The notes under the pieces: generated by a model
Database searches by the model: none
Told to the model about the DNA's origin: nothing
The model's input: the letters and a program-made list of their open reading frames with translations, nothing else
Assembly (NCBI RefSeq): GCF_000800455.1
Contig: NZ_CP007456.1
Coordinates: 930,001-994,000, forward strand
From: Bifidobacterium catenulatum PV20-2
Lineage (GTDB): Bacteria; Actinomycetota; Actinomycetes; Actinomycetales; Bifidobacteriaceae
Reading direction: 5' to 3'
Length of the DNA: 64,000 nucleotides
Position numbers and translations under genes: made by a program
In this document: positions 54,982 through 64,000 of the stretch, one piece after another
Layout of the letters: each line of letters starts with the position of its first letter
Position numbering within the stretch: the stretch's first letter is position 1

Positions 54982-56643
54982 ATGGTTAGAAGACAACATG
55001 GCAATTCTCAAGAGCACGTTACCAAGCATATTTTTGTCACCGGTGGCGTCGTTTCCTCTCTCGGCAAAGGCCTGACCGCCTCCTCCCTCGGCCGCCTGCT
55101 TCGTAGCCGCGGCATCAAGGTTTTGCAGCAGAAGCTCGATCCGTACATCAACGTTGATCCGGGCACTATGAATCCATTCCAGCATGGTGAAGTCTATGTC
55201 ACCGAAGACGGGGCCGAAACCGATCTCGACATCGGCCACTATGAGCGTTTCCTTGACGTGTACCTGAGCCAAAAGGCGAACGTCACCACCGGCCAGATCT
55301 ACCAGGAAGTGCTGCGCAAGGAACGCGCCGGCGAATACCTCGGTCAGTGCGTGCAGGTCATTCCGCACATCACCAACGAGATCAAGTCCCGTATGCGTGC
55401 GCAGGCCTCCGACGACGTCGACGTGATCATCACCGAAATCGGTGGCACCGTCGGCGACATCGAATCCCAGCCGTTCCTGGAGGCCGCGCGTGAGGTCCGC
55501 CGCGATCTGGGCGCCGAGAACTGCATGTTCGTGCACGTCTCCTTGGTGCCGTACATTGCCGCGGCTCATGAGCTCAAGACCAAGCCGACCCAGCACTCCG
55601 TCATGATGCTGCGCCAGCTTGGCATCTCCCCGGACGCCTTGGTGTTGCGTTCCGATCGCCCGCTGAACCAGTCCATCAAGGACAAGATCTCCCTGATGTG
55701 CGACGTGGATTCCGAAGGCGTGGTCAACTGTGTGGACGCCCCGAGCATCTACGACGTGCCGAAGACCCTGTTCGACGAAGGCCTCGACGCCTATGTCGTG
55801 CGCGAACTCGGCCTGCCGTTCCACGATGTCGATTGGGACGAGTGGGAGGATCTGCTGGAGCGCGTGCACCACCCGAAGCATGAGGTGAACATCGCCATCG
55901 TCGGCAAGTACATCGATCTGCCGGATGCCTACCTGTCCGTCACCGAAGCCATCAAGGCCGGTGGTTTCGCCAACTATGCTAAGGTGAACGTCAAGTGGGT
56001 CGCCGCCGATAAGTGCGAGACCGAGGAGGGCGCGGCCGCTGCGCTCGACCAGGTCGACGGCATCGTCGTTCCCGGAGGCTTCGGCATCCGTGGCATCGAT
56101 GGCAAGATCGGTGCCCTGAAGTTCGCCCGTGAGAACAAACTGCCGGCCCTCGGCCTGTGCCTCGGCCTGCAGTCCATGGTCATCGAATACGCCCGCCACG
56201 TCCTCGGCTTGGAGGACGCGAACTCCACCGAGTTCGAGCCCGATTGCGCGACCCCAGTCATCGCAACCATGGAGGAGCAGAAAGACATCGTCGCCGGCAA
56301 TGGTGACATGGGACACACCATGCGTCTTGGCTCCTATCCGGCTGAGCTTGAAGAAGGTTCCATCGTCGCGGAACTGTACGGCACCACGCATGTCACTGAA
56401 CGTCATCGTCACCGTTACGAAGTGAACGTGGCATATAAGGATCGTCTGCGTGAAGCGGGTTTGCGTATTTCCGGCCAGAGTCCGGACGGCGAACTCACCG
56501 AGTTCGTCGAGCTTCCTCGTGAAGTGCACCCGTTCTATGTATCCACTCAGGCTCATCCTGAGTTCAAGTCCCGCCCGACTAAGCCGCACCCGCTGTTTGC
56601 AGGTCTGGTCAAGGCCGCTCTGGACCACCAGCAGGAGCGCTAA
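54982..56643 (+). CDS. pyrG: CTP synthase
   Basis: Amidates UTP to CTP using glutamine and ATP. 553 residues. The synthetase domain starts with [17 protein letters not shown] and TASSLGRLL and has [20 protein letters not shown]. The amidotransferase domain (about 300-550) shows GGFGIRG, the nucleophile in [25 protein letters not shown], and the His-Glu region [10 protein letters not shown]. About 12 extra residues precede the family start. A TAGACT hexamer ends 8 bases before the ATG with no clear ribosome site. Confidence 0.96.
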   Translation: MVRRQHGNSQEHVTKHIFVTGGVVSSLGKGLTASSLGRLLRSRGIKVLQQKLDPYINVDPGTMNPFQHGEVYVTEDGAETDLDIGHYERFLDVYLSQKANVTTGQIYQEVLRKERAGEYLGQCVQVIPHITNEIKSRMRAQASDDVDVIITEIGGTVGDIESQPFLEAAREVRRDLGAENCMFVHVSLVPYIAAAHELKTKPTQHSVMMLRQLGISPDALVLRSDRPLNQSIKDKISLMCDVDSEGVVNCVDAPSIYDVPKTLFDEGLDAYVVRELGLPFHDVDWDEWEDLLERVHHPKHEVNIAIVGKYIDLPDAYLSVTEAIKAGGFANYAKVNVKWVAADKCETEEGAAAALDQVDGIVVPGGFGIRGIDGKIGALKFARENKLPALGLCLGLQSMVIEYARHVLGLEDANSTEFEPDCATPVIATMEEQKDIVAGNGDMGHTMRLGSYPAELEEGSIVAELYGTTHVTERHRHRYEVNVAYKDRLREAGLRISGQSPDGELTEFVELPREVHPFYVSTQAHPEFKSRPTKPHPLFAGLVKAALDHQQER

Positions 56644-56677
56644 ATCGACGAATTGTGATTAACGTCGGATAACTCGA

Positions 56678-56725
56678 TATGCAACATGGTCATGAGTCCA
56701 AAGGAGTTCATGGCCATGTTGCATA
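56678..56725 (+). terminator. Long hairpin after pyrG
   Basis: TATGCAACATGG (56678-56689) pairs with CCATGTTGCATA (56714-56725), and an inner CATGA/TCATG extends the stem to about 17 of 18 positions, with an 11-base loop. It lacks a T run, so it may be a processing or stabilising structure as well as a terminator. Confidence 0.6.
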
Positions 56726-56789
56726 ATAGGGGCTTGGCCTTGAATTACCAACAAGATGTATTCGTAATGAAAAACCTTTACGAGGGAGC

Positions 56790-58472
56790 ATGAGCTTGAA
56801 CGATATGGATTCTCCGGAAAGCGGCAACGGTAAGTTCGCCTTCCCGAACATGGGCGATGAACCAAAAGTCATCTCTCAGGTGAGCTTGGATTCGTTTGCC
56901 GAAACGGCCGATCCCATTGATGATGGCGCAGCGTTGACTGTGAATGCCAGCAAGAAGCGCCATCTGTTGTGGCTGTGGATTGTTCTTGCGGTGATGCTTC
57001 TTATTGGTGCCGTGGCCGGAGGTGGATACTGGTTCTTCCAGTCACATGCGTTGCCAGGCGTTACTCTTTGGGGCAAGTCCATGACAGGGCAATCTCGAGA
57101 TCATATCGTCCAAGAGATTTCCGATACGGCGGAGTCATTGACGGTTCCCGTTTCCTATGAGGGAACGAGCAAGAAAGTCACGTTGAAGGATCTTGGCGTT
57201 GCCGTTGACGCGGAATCCATCGCCGAAAATGTGATGAACACAAAACGTGACGATTCCTTCTTTCAGAAGTATGCATTCTGGACCCGTGAGGATGTCGACG
57301 TCGAGTCTTTCGATGATTCTCGAGTCAGCGCCCAGACGGTAGGTGACATGTTGGGAGTGCAGTCCGTGTCCGCCACCAACCCGTCGCTACAGCTCAACGC
57401 GGATGGTACCGCCTTCGATGTGACGCCAGGTCAGCAGGGGACTGGTATCGATGTGACGGATATCGTCAAAGAAGCCAAGAACGTGCTTGAGTCCTTTGGC
57501 AAGCAGACCGCTCAAATGGTGACTCTTAAAAATAAGGTTACTGATCCCGTCATCACGGATGACCAAGCCAACGAGGCCAAAGCTTCTGCTGACGCGTGGA
57601 TAGCGAAGCCGGTGGCTATCAAGATCGGCGACCATAAAGTGGCGGAATTCGGTGCGCAGTCCATTGCATCGGCTATCACGCTTGGACCGGATAGTGAGAA
57701 GCTCGGCGATAATCAAATCCGAAATGGCTCTTTGATCATCGACGGTGACAAATTGCAGCAATACTATAATGATTCCATCAAATCGAACTTCCATGCGGAT
57801 CGAGTTGATGGTGATGTCATCGTTAATAGTGTCGGTGATGTGCTGCAAACCAATGTAGCTGGGCATGATGGTATAACCGTTACTGATGGTAGCGACACCA
57901 ATGTTGGCCGTGATGCCGCTGAGGCGTTTGCCAAAGGTTCTGATTCAGTAAGTATTCAAGGCACTTGCGACCCACAGAATGAGAAAAAAACCACGCGTAC
58001 CGTGGTAGTCAGCTTGTCTTCACATACCGTTACAGCCATTGAAAATGGGCAGACCGTCCGTGTCATGCATATGTCTGCCGGTCAGGGCAATGATTATCAG
58101 ACGGGCCAGTGCCAGCCGAGCGGCGACTTGTGCACGCCAACCTACTGCGATCCGAACTCCTACGACAACTGCACGCCTGACGGCGACTTCAAAGTGTGGC
58201 TCAAGTACCAGTCCCAAGATATGAGCGGCACGCTTACCCTATCGGACGGAAACACCGAGAAGTGGGATGTCAAGGATGTTGGATTCGTCAACTATTTCTC
58301 GAAAACAGGTTGCGCGATTCATCGCATCGCCACTCAAAGCGCGTTTAACGACAGCGGTATTCAGGCTATGGGGAAAAACACATCCCATGGTTGCGTCGGC
58401 GTCGGCTGGGATCAGGCTGAATGGTTCTACAATTGGTGCCTGATGGGAACGACGGTTCACGTTCAGGCCTGA
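56790..58472 (+). CDS. L,D-transpeptidase (YkuD domain) with membrane anchor
   Basis: Cell-wall cross-linking enzyme, 560 residues. A cytoplasmic tail of ~55 residues precedes a membrane segment (about 59-83). The extracytoplasmic part has peptidoglycan-binding-like repeats (about 90-400) and a C-terminal YkuD domain (about 420-560) with VVSLSSHTVTAIENGQ, the first His in CAIHRIATQ and the catalytic SHGCVGVGW (Cys about 535). The domain also carries an insert with several Cys residues (GQCQPSGDLCTPTYCDP). GAGGGAGC precedes the ATG. Monocistronic. Confidence 0.9.
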   Translation: MSLNDMDSPESGNGKFAFPNMGDEPKVISQVSLDSFAETADPIDDGAALTVNASKKRHLLWLWIVLAVMLLIGAVAGGGYWFFQSHALPGVTLWGKSMTGQSRDHIVQEISDTAESLTVPVSYEGTSKKVTLKDLGVAVDAESIAENVMNTKRDDSFFQKYAFWTREDVDVESFDDSRVSAQTVGDMLGVQSVSATNPSLQLNADGTAFDVTPGQQGTGIDVTDIVKEAKNVLESFGKQTAQMVTLKNKVTDPVITDDQANEAKASADAWIAKPVAIKIGDHKVAEFGAQSIASAITLGPDSEKLGDNQIRNGSLIIDGDKLQQYYNDSIKSNFHADRVDGDVIVNSVGDVLQTNVAGHDGITVTDGSDTNVGRDAAEAFAKGSDSVSIQGTCDPQNEKKTTRTVVVSLSSHTVTAIENGQTVRVMHMSAGQGNDYQTGQCQPSGDLCTPTYCDPNSYDNCTPDGDFKVWLKYQSQDMSGTLTLSDGNTEKWDVKDVGFVNYFSKTGCAIHRIATQSAFNDSGIQAMGKNTSHGCVGVGWDQAEWFYNWCLMGTTVHVQA

Positions 58473-58498
58473 TATGCGGGCTAACGGCAGAAAGACGC

Positions 58499-58535
58499 AA
58501 AGGCGGAAGACTGAATGTTCGGCTTCCGCCTTTAC
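58499..58535 (+). terminator. Terminator after the L,D-transpeptidase gene
   Basis: Perfect stem AAAGGCGGAAG (58499-58509) with CTTCCGCCTTT (58523-58533). Confidence 0.8.
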
Positions 58536-58652
58536 GCTATGTAAGATAAATCACGACAAATCATTGCCGAATAGCGAAAGGGGAGCTAGTATTTAGCCCC
58601 ACGTTCTGTTAGGTTGTCATAGGTACAAATGAGTGATTGGAGGCAGCGTACG

Positions 58653-60149
58653 GTGGCAGAGAACCAAGCGCCCAACGCCGCGGCTGACGTGGAGATGAGC
58701 CAGTATGTGGCTGATCGCACGCGAGTGAATGAAGACAAAATCAAGCAGGATGACGAGATCATTCAGCAGTTCGGCGACTATACGTACGGATGGCATGACA
58801 CGGATTTCGCCGGAGAAGCGGCAAAAAAAGGCATTGACGAGAATGTCGTGCGCGCTATTTCCGCAGATAAGAACGAGCCGGAATGGATGCTGGAAAAGCG
58901 ATTGGAAGGCTATCGCGATTTCATTAACCGTCCGATGCCTCAATGGGGTGTCGATCTAAAGGATTTCGACGCCGACGATTTCAAGTATTACGTCAAGCCG
59001 ATCGACAAGCAGGCCACGACTTGGGAGGAATTGCCTGACGAGATTCGTGCGACGTATGACAAGCTCGGTATTCCCGAAGCGGAAAAAAGCCGTCTTGTCT
59101 CCGGCATCGCGGCACAGTACGAATCCGAGGTCATCTACAACTCAATCCAGAAGGATCTTGAAGACCAAGGCGTGATTTTCGTCGACACCGACACCGCGGT
59201 GCAGAAGTATCCGGAAATCGTCAAGAAGTATTTCGGCAAGTGCATTCCGAGCAACGACAACAAATTCTCGGCATTGAACACCGCCGCATGGTCGGGCGGG
59301 TCGTTCGTCTACGTGCCGAAGGGTGTGCATGTTGATATTCCGTTGCAGGCATACTTCCGTATCAATACGCCGAATATGGGTCAGTTCGAGCGCACGTTGA
59401 TTATTGCCGATGAGGGATCGTACGTGCATTATGTGGAAGGCTGCACCGCACCGATCTACTCGACCGATTCGTTGCATTCCGGTGTGGTGGAGATTTTCGT
59501 CGAGCCGCATGCCCGCGTGCGCTACACTACCGTGCAGAATTGGTCGAACAACGTCTACAATCTGGTGACGCAGCGTGCCTACGTGCGTGAAGGCGGCACC
59601 ATGGAATGGGTCGATGGCAATATTGGTTCCAAGGCAACCATGAAGTATCCGGCCTGCATTCTCGCCGAGCCGTATGCGAAGGCCAGCACCATGTCGCTCG
59701 GCTTCGCAGGCAAGGGCCAGTATCAGGACACCGGTGCGAAGATGATTCATCTTGCACCGCACACCAGTTCCACCATCGTGGCGAAGTCGATTTCCCGCGG
59801 CGGTGGACGTTCCGCATACCGCGGTCTCGTCAAAATCGTCAAGGGTGCCGAAGGATCGTCCAACTCGACGGTATGCGATGCACTGCTTGTCGATGAGTTC
59901 AGCCGCTCCGACACCTACCCGCATGTGGACGTGCGCGAAGACGACGTTTCCATGGCACATGAGGCTACGGTTTCCAAGGTTTCCGAAGACCAGCTGTTCT
60001 ACCTGATGAGCCGCGGTCTTTCCGAAGACGAGGCCATGGGCATGATCGTGCGAGGCTTCGTGGAGCCTATCAGCCGTGAGCTGCCGATGGAATACGCGCT
60101 TGAACTGAACCGACTGGTTGAACTGCAGATGGAAGGATCGGTGGGCTGA
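58653..60149 (+). CDS. sufB: Fe-S cluster assembly scaffold protein SufB
   Basis: Core scaffold of the SUF system; with SufC and SufD builds Fe-S clusters. 498 residues from the GTG. Visible: [34 protein letters not shown], the conserved C-terminal core [15 protein letters not shown] and [26 protein letters not shown]... near 60000 (shown here in parts), and the end [14 protein letters not shown]. Start: GTG 58653 has GGAGG 9 bases upstream; ATG 58629 in the same frame has no ribosome site. First gene of sufBDCSU; no SufR repressor gene precedes it. Confidence 0.93.
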   Translation: MAENQAPNAAADVEMSQYVADRTRVNEDKIKQDDEIIQQFGDYTYGWHDTDFAGEAAKKGIDENVVRAISADKNEPEWMLEKRLEGYRDFINRPMPQWGVDLKDFDADDFKYYVKPIDKQATTWEELPDEIRATYDKLGIPEAEKSRLVSGIAAQYESEVIYNSIQKDLEDQGVIFVDTDTAVQKYPEIVKKYFGKCIPSNDNKFSALNTAAWSGGSFVYVPKGVHVDIPLQAYFRINTPNMGQFERTLIIADEGSYVHYVEGCTAPIYSTDSLHSGVVEIFVEPHARVRYTTVQNWSNNVYNLVTQRAYVREGGTMEWVDGNIGSKATMKYPACILAEPYAKASTMSLGFAGKGQYQDTGAKMIHLAPHTSSTIVAKSISRGGGRSAYRGLVKIVKGAEGSSNSTVCDALLVDEFSRSDTYPHVDVREDDVSMAHEATVSKVSEDQLFYLMSRGLSEDEAMGMIVRGFVEPISRELPMEYALELNRLVELQMEGSVG

Positions 60150-60154
60150 TCACC

Positions 60155-61378
60155 ATGGCACAAACTCAGGAAATCAATATTCCCGTTGCGGATCCGAATG
60201 ATCCGTATGCGAATCCGGCAGCCATGCCCTCTTCGGCGGATCGTTCGCCGCGTTCATTTGATGTGGACGCATTCGAAGTGCCCGACCGCAAGCAGGATGA
60301 TTGGCGCTATACCCCTGTGGAACGCGTCGAAGAATTTTTTGAACCGTTTACGCCGTCGAACGAAACCCAGATTGCCGTCACTATGATCGACGGCACGGCT
60401 CTTACTGAAGGCGTGACCTATAGCGAAGGCAAGCCGGGAGACGCCGATACAGGGATTGTTTCCAAGCCTTGCGATCGCGTATCCGCGGTGCAATGGAATT
60501 CCACATCCCGCGCTGGAATTCTGCGTATTGGGGGTGAAATCGAGCAACCAGTGCTTGTCAAGGTGCATGGTGCCGGAACCGACTTGGATGCTTTCCATCT
60601 GGTGATCATCGCAGCTGACCGCACCCACGCTGATGTTGTTGTAGAGCATGACGGCGATGCACGTATCGCCGAAGGTGTGGAGATCCTCACAGGTAAGGAC
60701 TCCCATGTGTCCACCACATTCATTCAGGAGTGGAACAAGGGCTCCAAGCATGTGGGCAACCAGCGTATCCACTTGGGGGAGGGCGCTTCCCTGCGCCATT
60801 CCGTGGTCACGCTCGGCGGCGACGTTGTTCGAATCCGTATGGATCAGGATTTCGGCGGCGACCAAGGCGATCTCAATATGCTTGGCATCTACTTTGTGGA
60901 TCCGGGCGAGCATATCGAACATCGCACCATGGTTGTGCACAACCATCCCGAGTGTAAGAGTCGTGTGGTATATAAAGGCGCTCTTGACGGCAAGGGCGCG
61001 CACTCCACATGGGTCGGCAACGCGCTGATCGCTCCGACTGCGCCGGGTACCGACTCGTATGAGCTCAACCGCAATCTGGTACTTACTCCGGGCGCGATCG
61101 CCGATTCCGAACCGAATCTGGAAATTGAAAACGGCAACATCATCGGAGCCGGACATGCCTCTTCCGTCGGGCGCTTCGACGATGAGGAGCTGTTCTATCT
61201 GCAGTCCCGCGGTATTCCGGAAACCGAAGCCCGCAAACTTGTGGTGCGAGGCTTCTTCGGCGAACTCGTTGAGGAAATCGGCATTCCCGCAATCAGCGAA
61301 CATCTCATGAACGTTATCGACAAGCGCCTGGCACGCGGCGAAAGCGACGCAATCGCCCAGGTGTTGGAAGAGAAGTAG
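60155..61378 (+). CDS. sufD: Fe-S cluster assembly protein SufD
   Basis: Partner of SufB in the SufBC2D complex, needed for iron entry. 407 residues of beta-helix type. The N-terminus carries the DRKQDDWRYTPVERVEEFF segment (WRYT motif), and the C-terminal core has RVVYKGALDGKGAHSTWVGN, PNLEIENGNIIGAGHASSVG and DDEELFYLQSRGIPETEARK, including the conserved His. Starts 5 bases after sufB. Confidence 0.93.
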   Translation: MAQTQEINIPVADPNDPYANPAAMPSSADRSPRSFDVDAFEVPDRKQDDWRYTPVERVEEFFEPFTPSNETQIAVTMIDGTALTEGVTYSEGKPGDADTGIVSKPCDRVSAVQWNSTSRAGILRIGGEIEQPVLVKVHGAGTDLDAFHLVIIAADRTHADVVVEHDGDARIAEGVEILTGKDSHVSTTFIQEWNKGSKHVGNQRIHLGEGASLRHSVVTLGGDVVRIRMDQDFGGDQGDLNMLGIYFVDPGEHIEHRTMVVHNHPECKSRVVYKGALDGKGAHSTWVGNALIAPTAPGTDSYELNRNLVLTPGAIADSEPNLEIENGNIIGAGHASSVGRFDDEELFYLQSRGIPETEARKLVVRGFFGELVEEIGIPAISEHLMNVIDKRLARGESDAIAQVLEEK

Positions 61379-61396
61379 AACGTAGGAGCGAAAACC

Positions 61397-62176
61397 ATGT
61401 CAACTCTTGAAATTAAAGATCTGTACGCGCACGTCGAAACCAAGGACGGCATCAAGCCGATTCTCAAAGGCGTGAACCTGACCGTCAACTCCGGTGAAAC
61501 CCATGCCATCATGGGGCCGAACGGGTCCGGCAAATCCACGCTGGCATACACGCTAGCGGGCCATCCCAAGTACGTGGTCGATTCCGGACAGGTGCTGCTA
61601 GACGGCGAAGATATCCTCAAGATGACTCCGGACGAGCGAGCCAAGGCAGGCATCTTCCTAGCCATGCAGTATCCGGTCGAAGTGCCGGGTGTGTCGATGA
61701 CCAACTTCCTGCGCACCGCAAGAACCGAAGTCGACGGCAAGGCTCCAGCCATCCGTACCTGGACCAAGGAACTGTCTGAAGCGATGAAGCGCCTGAAGAT
61801 GGATCCGAAGTTCGCCACCCGTTCCGTGAACGAGGGTTTCTCCGGCGGCGAGAAGAAGCGTGCCGAAGTGCTGCAGCTCGAGCTTCTCAAGCCGAAGTTC
61901 GCCATCCTTGACGAAACCGACTCTGGTTTGGATGTCGACGCGTTGCGTATCGTCTCCGAGGGCGTGAACCGCGCCAAGGAAGCCAACCAGTTCGGCATCC
62001 TCATGGTCACGCATTACACGCGAATCCTCAAGTACATCAAGCCGGATATCGTGCATGTGTTTGCGGCCGGCCACTTCGTCAAGACTGGTGGTCCTGAACT
62101 GGCCGACGAGCTTGAGGAATTCGGCTATGACGCATACCTGCCGGAAGGCGCCGACTCCGAAAGCGCGCTGGCATGA
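61397..62176 (+). CDS. sufC: Fe-S assembly ATPase SufC
   Basis: ABC-type ATPase of the SufBCD complex, cytosolic and without membrane partner. 259 residues. Walker A MGPNGSGKSTL, SufC-type Q-loop IFLAMQYPVEVPGVSM, signature FSGGEKKRAEVLQL, Walker B FAILDETDSGLDVDAL, and H-loop MVTHYTRIL. GTAGGAG precedes the ATG by about 8 bases. Its stop overlaps sufS by 4 bases. Confidence 0.95.
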   Translation: MSTLEIKDLYAHVETKDGIKPILKGVNLTVNSGETHAIMGPNGSGKSTLAYTLAGHPKYVVDSGQVLLDGEDILKMTPDERAKAGIFLAMQYPVEVPGVSMTNFLRTARTEVDGKAPAIRTWTKELSEAMKRLKMDPKFATRSVNEGFSGGEKKRAEVLQLELLKPKFAILDETDSGLDVDALRIVSEGVNRAKEANQFGILMVTHYTRILKYIKPDIVHVFAAGHFVKTGGPELADELEEFGYDAYLPEGADSESALA

Positions 62177-63447
62177 CTGATTTCGCAGCGATCCGTAAGG
62201 AATTCCCGATTCTTAATCAGAAGATTCACGGCCATCAGCTCGTTTATTTGGATTCCGCGGCGACTTCGCAGAAGCCGCAATGCGTGATCGACGCCGAAAG
62301 CGATTTCTATCGCACCATCAACGCCGGTGTGCATCGTGGAGCGCATGAACTTGCCGCACGTAGCACCATGGCGTTCGAGGAGGCGCGTGCCAAGGTGGCG
62401 CGTCTTGTCGGCGCCAATACGGTTGAAGGCGAGGAAGAGATCGTCATTACTTCCGGCGCCACGGCAGGATTGAATCTGTTGGCGACCGCCTTCGGCAACG
62501 CATCCCAAGGGCGTGGGGGAGAAGCGGCACGACGTTTCGCTGTGAAGCCGGGAGACGAGATCGTCGTATCCAAGGCTGAGCATCATTCTGTGTTGCTGCC
62601 ATTCCAGGAACTTGCCGCACGTACCGGAGCGACACTGAAATGGTTTGATCTGGACGATGAAGGACGAATCCTTGCCAATACCGCAGATAAGGTAATCACC
62701 GAGCGCACGAAAATCGTGGCCGTCACCCATGTGGGCAATACCACTGGTGCCATCACCGATATTGCGCCGATTGTGAAGCGTGCGCACGAGGTGGGCGCAG
62801 TGGTTGTGCTTGACGCGTGTCAGTCTGTGCCGCACCTGAAGATCGATTTTCATGCATTGGACGTGGATTTCGCTGCATGGAGCGCGCATAAGATGTACGG
62901 TCCAACAGGCGTCGGCTTCCTATATGGCAAGCGTGAGATGCTCGAAGCGTTGCCTCCGGCGAATTTCGGCGGATCGATGGTAGAACTTGCCTGGATGGAT
63001 CAGGAAGCGCAATATATGGCACCTCCGGCACGTTTCGAGGCGGGTACGCAGCCGGTTGCCCAAGTCGTAGCAGCAGGTGTTGCAGCCGAGTGGCTAATGA
63101 ACATTGGCATGGAAAATCTTGAAGCCCACGAACGCGTTATCGCAGGCGAACTGCTCAAGATGGGGCAGATCGAGGGCGTACGCATTCTTGGACCGCATGC
63201 CAATGAGCAACGTATCGGCACGGTTGCTTTCGAGATCGAAGGCGTTCACCCGCATGACGTCGGCCAGTTCATCGATGCGCAGGGCATCGCCATCCGTGTC
63301 GGTCACCATTGCGCGCAGCCGGTGCACCGCCATTTCGGTGTATATGCATCCAACCGTGCATCCAGTGGCATCTACAACTGCGTCGAAGACGCACAGGCGT
63401 TGGTTGAGGCGTTGAAGAAGGTCCGTCCGTTCTTTGGAGTTAAGTAA
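62173..63447 (+). CDS. sufS: Cysteine desulfurase SufS
   Basis: PLP-dependent class V aminotransferase that takes sulfur from cysteine for the SUF scaffold. 424 residues, type II form. Visible: YLDSAATSQKPQCVIDAE, RGAHELAARSTMAFEEAR, the PLP-lysine in FAAWSAHKMYGPTGVGFLYG, and the sulfur-accepting Cys in IRVGHHCAQPVHRHFGV. The type II enzyme normally hands sulfur to SufU or SufE; sufU follows directly. Overlaps sufC by 4 bases (ATGA). Confidence 0.95.
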   Translation: MTDFAAIRKEFPILNQKIHGHQLVYLDSAATSQKPQCVIDAESDFYRTINAGVHRGAHELAARSTMAFEEARAKVARLVGANTVEGEEEIVITSGATAGLNLLATAFGNASQGRGGEAARRFAVKPGDEIVVSKAEHHSVLLPFQELAARTGATLKWFDLDDEGRILANTADKVITERTKIVAVTHVGNTTGAITDIAPIVKRAHEVGAVVVLDACQSVPHLKIDFHALDVDFAAWSAHKMYGPTGVGFLYGKREMLEALPPANFGGSMVELAWMDQEAQYMAPPARFEAGTQPVAQVVAAGVAAEWLMNIGMENLEAHERVIAGELLKMGQIEGVRILGPHANEQRIGTVAFEIEGVHPHDVGQFIDAQGIAIRVGHHCAQPVHRHFGVYASNRASSGIYNCVEDAQALVEALKKVRPFFGVK

Positions 63448-63452
63448 CACAT

Positions 63453-64000
63453 ATGAGTGATTTTGCAATGTCTGGCGACGATCTCGAGCAGATGTACCAA
63501 GAGGTCATTCTCGAAGCCTCAAAGAATCCGCATGGCAAGGAGCATTTCGCTCCAGATCTGGCTTCTGAAAATGCCTTCCAAACGGGAAATGCCACGGTTC
63601 AAGCGGTTCACGAGTATTGCACTCCTGGCGAGTCCCATCAGTTCAATCCGACCTGTGGAGACGAGGCCACCGTGCACGTGGAGGTTTCCGACCAAGAGCC
63701 GCATGTTATCGAACGACTGGTGTGGGACGGTCATGGTTGTTCCATTTCACAGGCCAGCCTCTCGGTGATGGTCGACCTTGTGGAAGGCAAAACCGTGGAT
63801 GAGGCCATGAACTTGGCAAATATCTTCCATAAGCTCATGGAATCACGTGGCAAGGGACTGGATGATGAATCCGCGGAAGAATCCCTTGAGGACGGCATCG
63901 TCTTCCAAGGGGTGTCCAAGTATCCGATGCGCATTAAATGCGCATTGCTTGGTTGGGAAGGTATGAAGGATTCCGTGGCTAAGGCGTTGTCTGCGAAAGC
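63453..64000 (+). CDS. sufU: SufU-type sulfur transfer protein (cut by the window edge)
   Basis: Zinc-dependent sulfur acceptor for SufS. 182 codons are visible with no stop before the window ends. The start MSDFAMSGDDLEQMYQEVIL is followed by the three zinc-ligand Cys motifs: NPTCGDEATV, HGCSISQAS and MRIKCALLGW. The length already exceeds the usual ~150 residues because of an acidic insert (DDESAEESLEDG) before the last Cys, a feature of actinobacterial SufU. It begins 5 bases after sufS. Confidence 0.92.
   Translation, partial: MSDFAMSGDDLEQMYQEVILEASKNPHGKEHFAPDLASENAFQTGNATVQAVHEYCTPGESHQFNPTCGDEATVHVEVSDQEPHVIERLVWDGHGCSISQASLSVMVDLVEGKTVDEAMNLANIFHKLMESRGKGLDDESAEESLEDGIVFQGVSKYPMRIKCALLGWEGMKDSVAKALSAK

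Noticed and set aside
54786..54989. 67-codon frame between aroQ and pyrG
   Set aside because: Starts with GTG inside the aroQ hairpin, has no ribosome site, no known motif, and overlaps the pyrG start. A real small protein cannot be fully excluded.
1..64000. CRISPR array, prophage or insertion sequence
   Set aside because: No regularly spaced direct repeats, no cas, integrase, transposase or phage structural genes, and no terminal inverted repeats flanking a transposase-like frame were seen.

Overview
The window is a chromosomal segment of a Bifidobacterium. The decisive marker is a full-length xylulose-5-phosphate/fructose-6-phosphate phosphoketolase (xfp) next to pta and ackA, the core of the bifid shunt. 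Support comes from the divergent guaA, the actinobacterial alaS-ruvX-mltG-aroC-aroKB-aroQ order, the SUF operon, high-GC codon use and several genes that look leaderless. The exact species cannot be fixed by eye; the protein sequences resemble the adolescentis/catenulatum side of the genus (inference).

Layout. 0.1-9.4 kb: a metal-binding lipoprotein gene, then folD, rpsA, coaE-uvrB, a TerC-like membrane protein and pyk, most ending in clear intrinsic terminators. 9.6-11.4 kb: a small decayed patch that follows an unusual CAA-anticodon tRNA. It holds a solitary RelB/DinJ-type antitoxin with its own palindromic promoter, a broken gene of unknown function and a frameshifted GH1 beta-glucosidase remnant. 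11.4-22.4 kb: a short-chain dehydrogenase under a TPP riboswitch, an aldose-epimerase-like protein, the ANTAR regulator pdtaR overlapping polA, a NIF3-like protein, a Nudix hydrolase, glgX and a polytopic membrane protein. 22.4-26.2 kb: tRNA-Pro, aroA and a second decayed island (CopG-like protein, frameshifted GIY-YIG/DUF4357 protein, hsdM remnant, 600 bases of non-coding debris). 26.3-34.1 kb: guaA divergent from xfp, then pta and ackA. Phosphoketolase makes acetyl-phosphate, which AckA turns into acetate plus ATP and Pta exchanges with acetyl-CoA.

34.2-49.2 kb: an OatA-like acyltransferase, the xanthine salvage pair xpt-pbuX, a PcrA/UvrD helicase with a Ser-Tyr-Gly-rich low-complexity tail, a DUF4418/FtsX-like permease/ATPase exporter module, rpsD, a small holin-like membrane protein, a histidine phosphatase and the DUF948-DUF6167-alaS string. 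49.2-58.5 kb: ruvX, mltG, a minimal A24 prepilin peptidase, the shikimate genes aroC, aroKB (fused) and aroQ, pyrG, and an L,D-transpeptidase. 58.6-64.0 kb: a sufB-sufD-sufC-sufS-sufU iron-sulfur assembly operon that runs off the right edge inside sufU.

Most of the window is ordinary housekeeping DNA. The most interesting items are the TPP-riboswitch-controlled dehydrogenase, the class-I-shaped tRNA with a Leu anticodon, the FUS-like [G/S]Y[G/S] tail on the helicase, the orphan antitoxin with an intact operator, and the two decayed islands. I saw no CRISPR array, no complete insertion sequence, no prophage and no rRNA.
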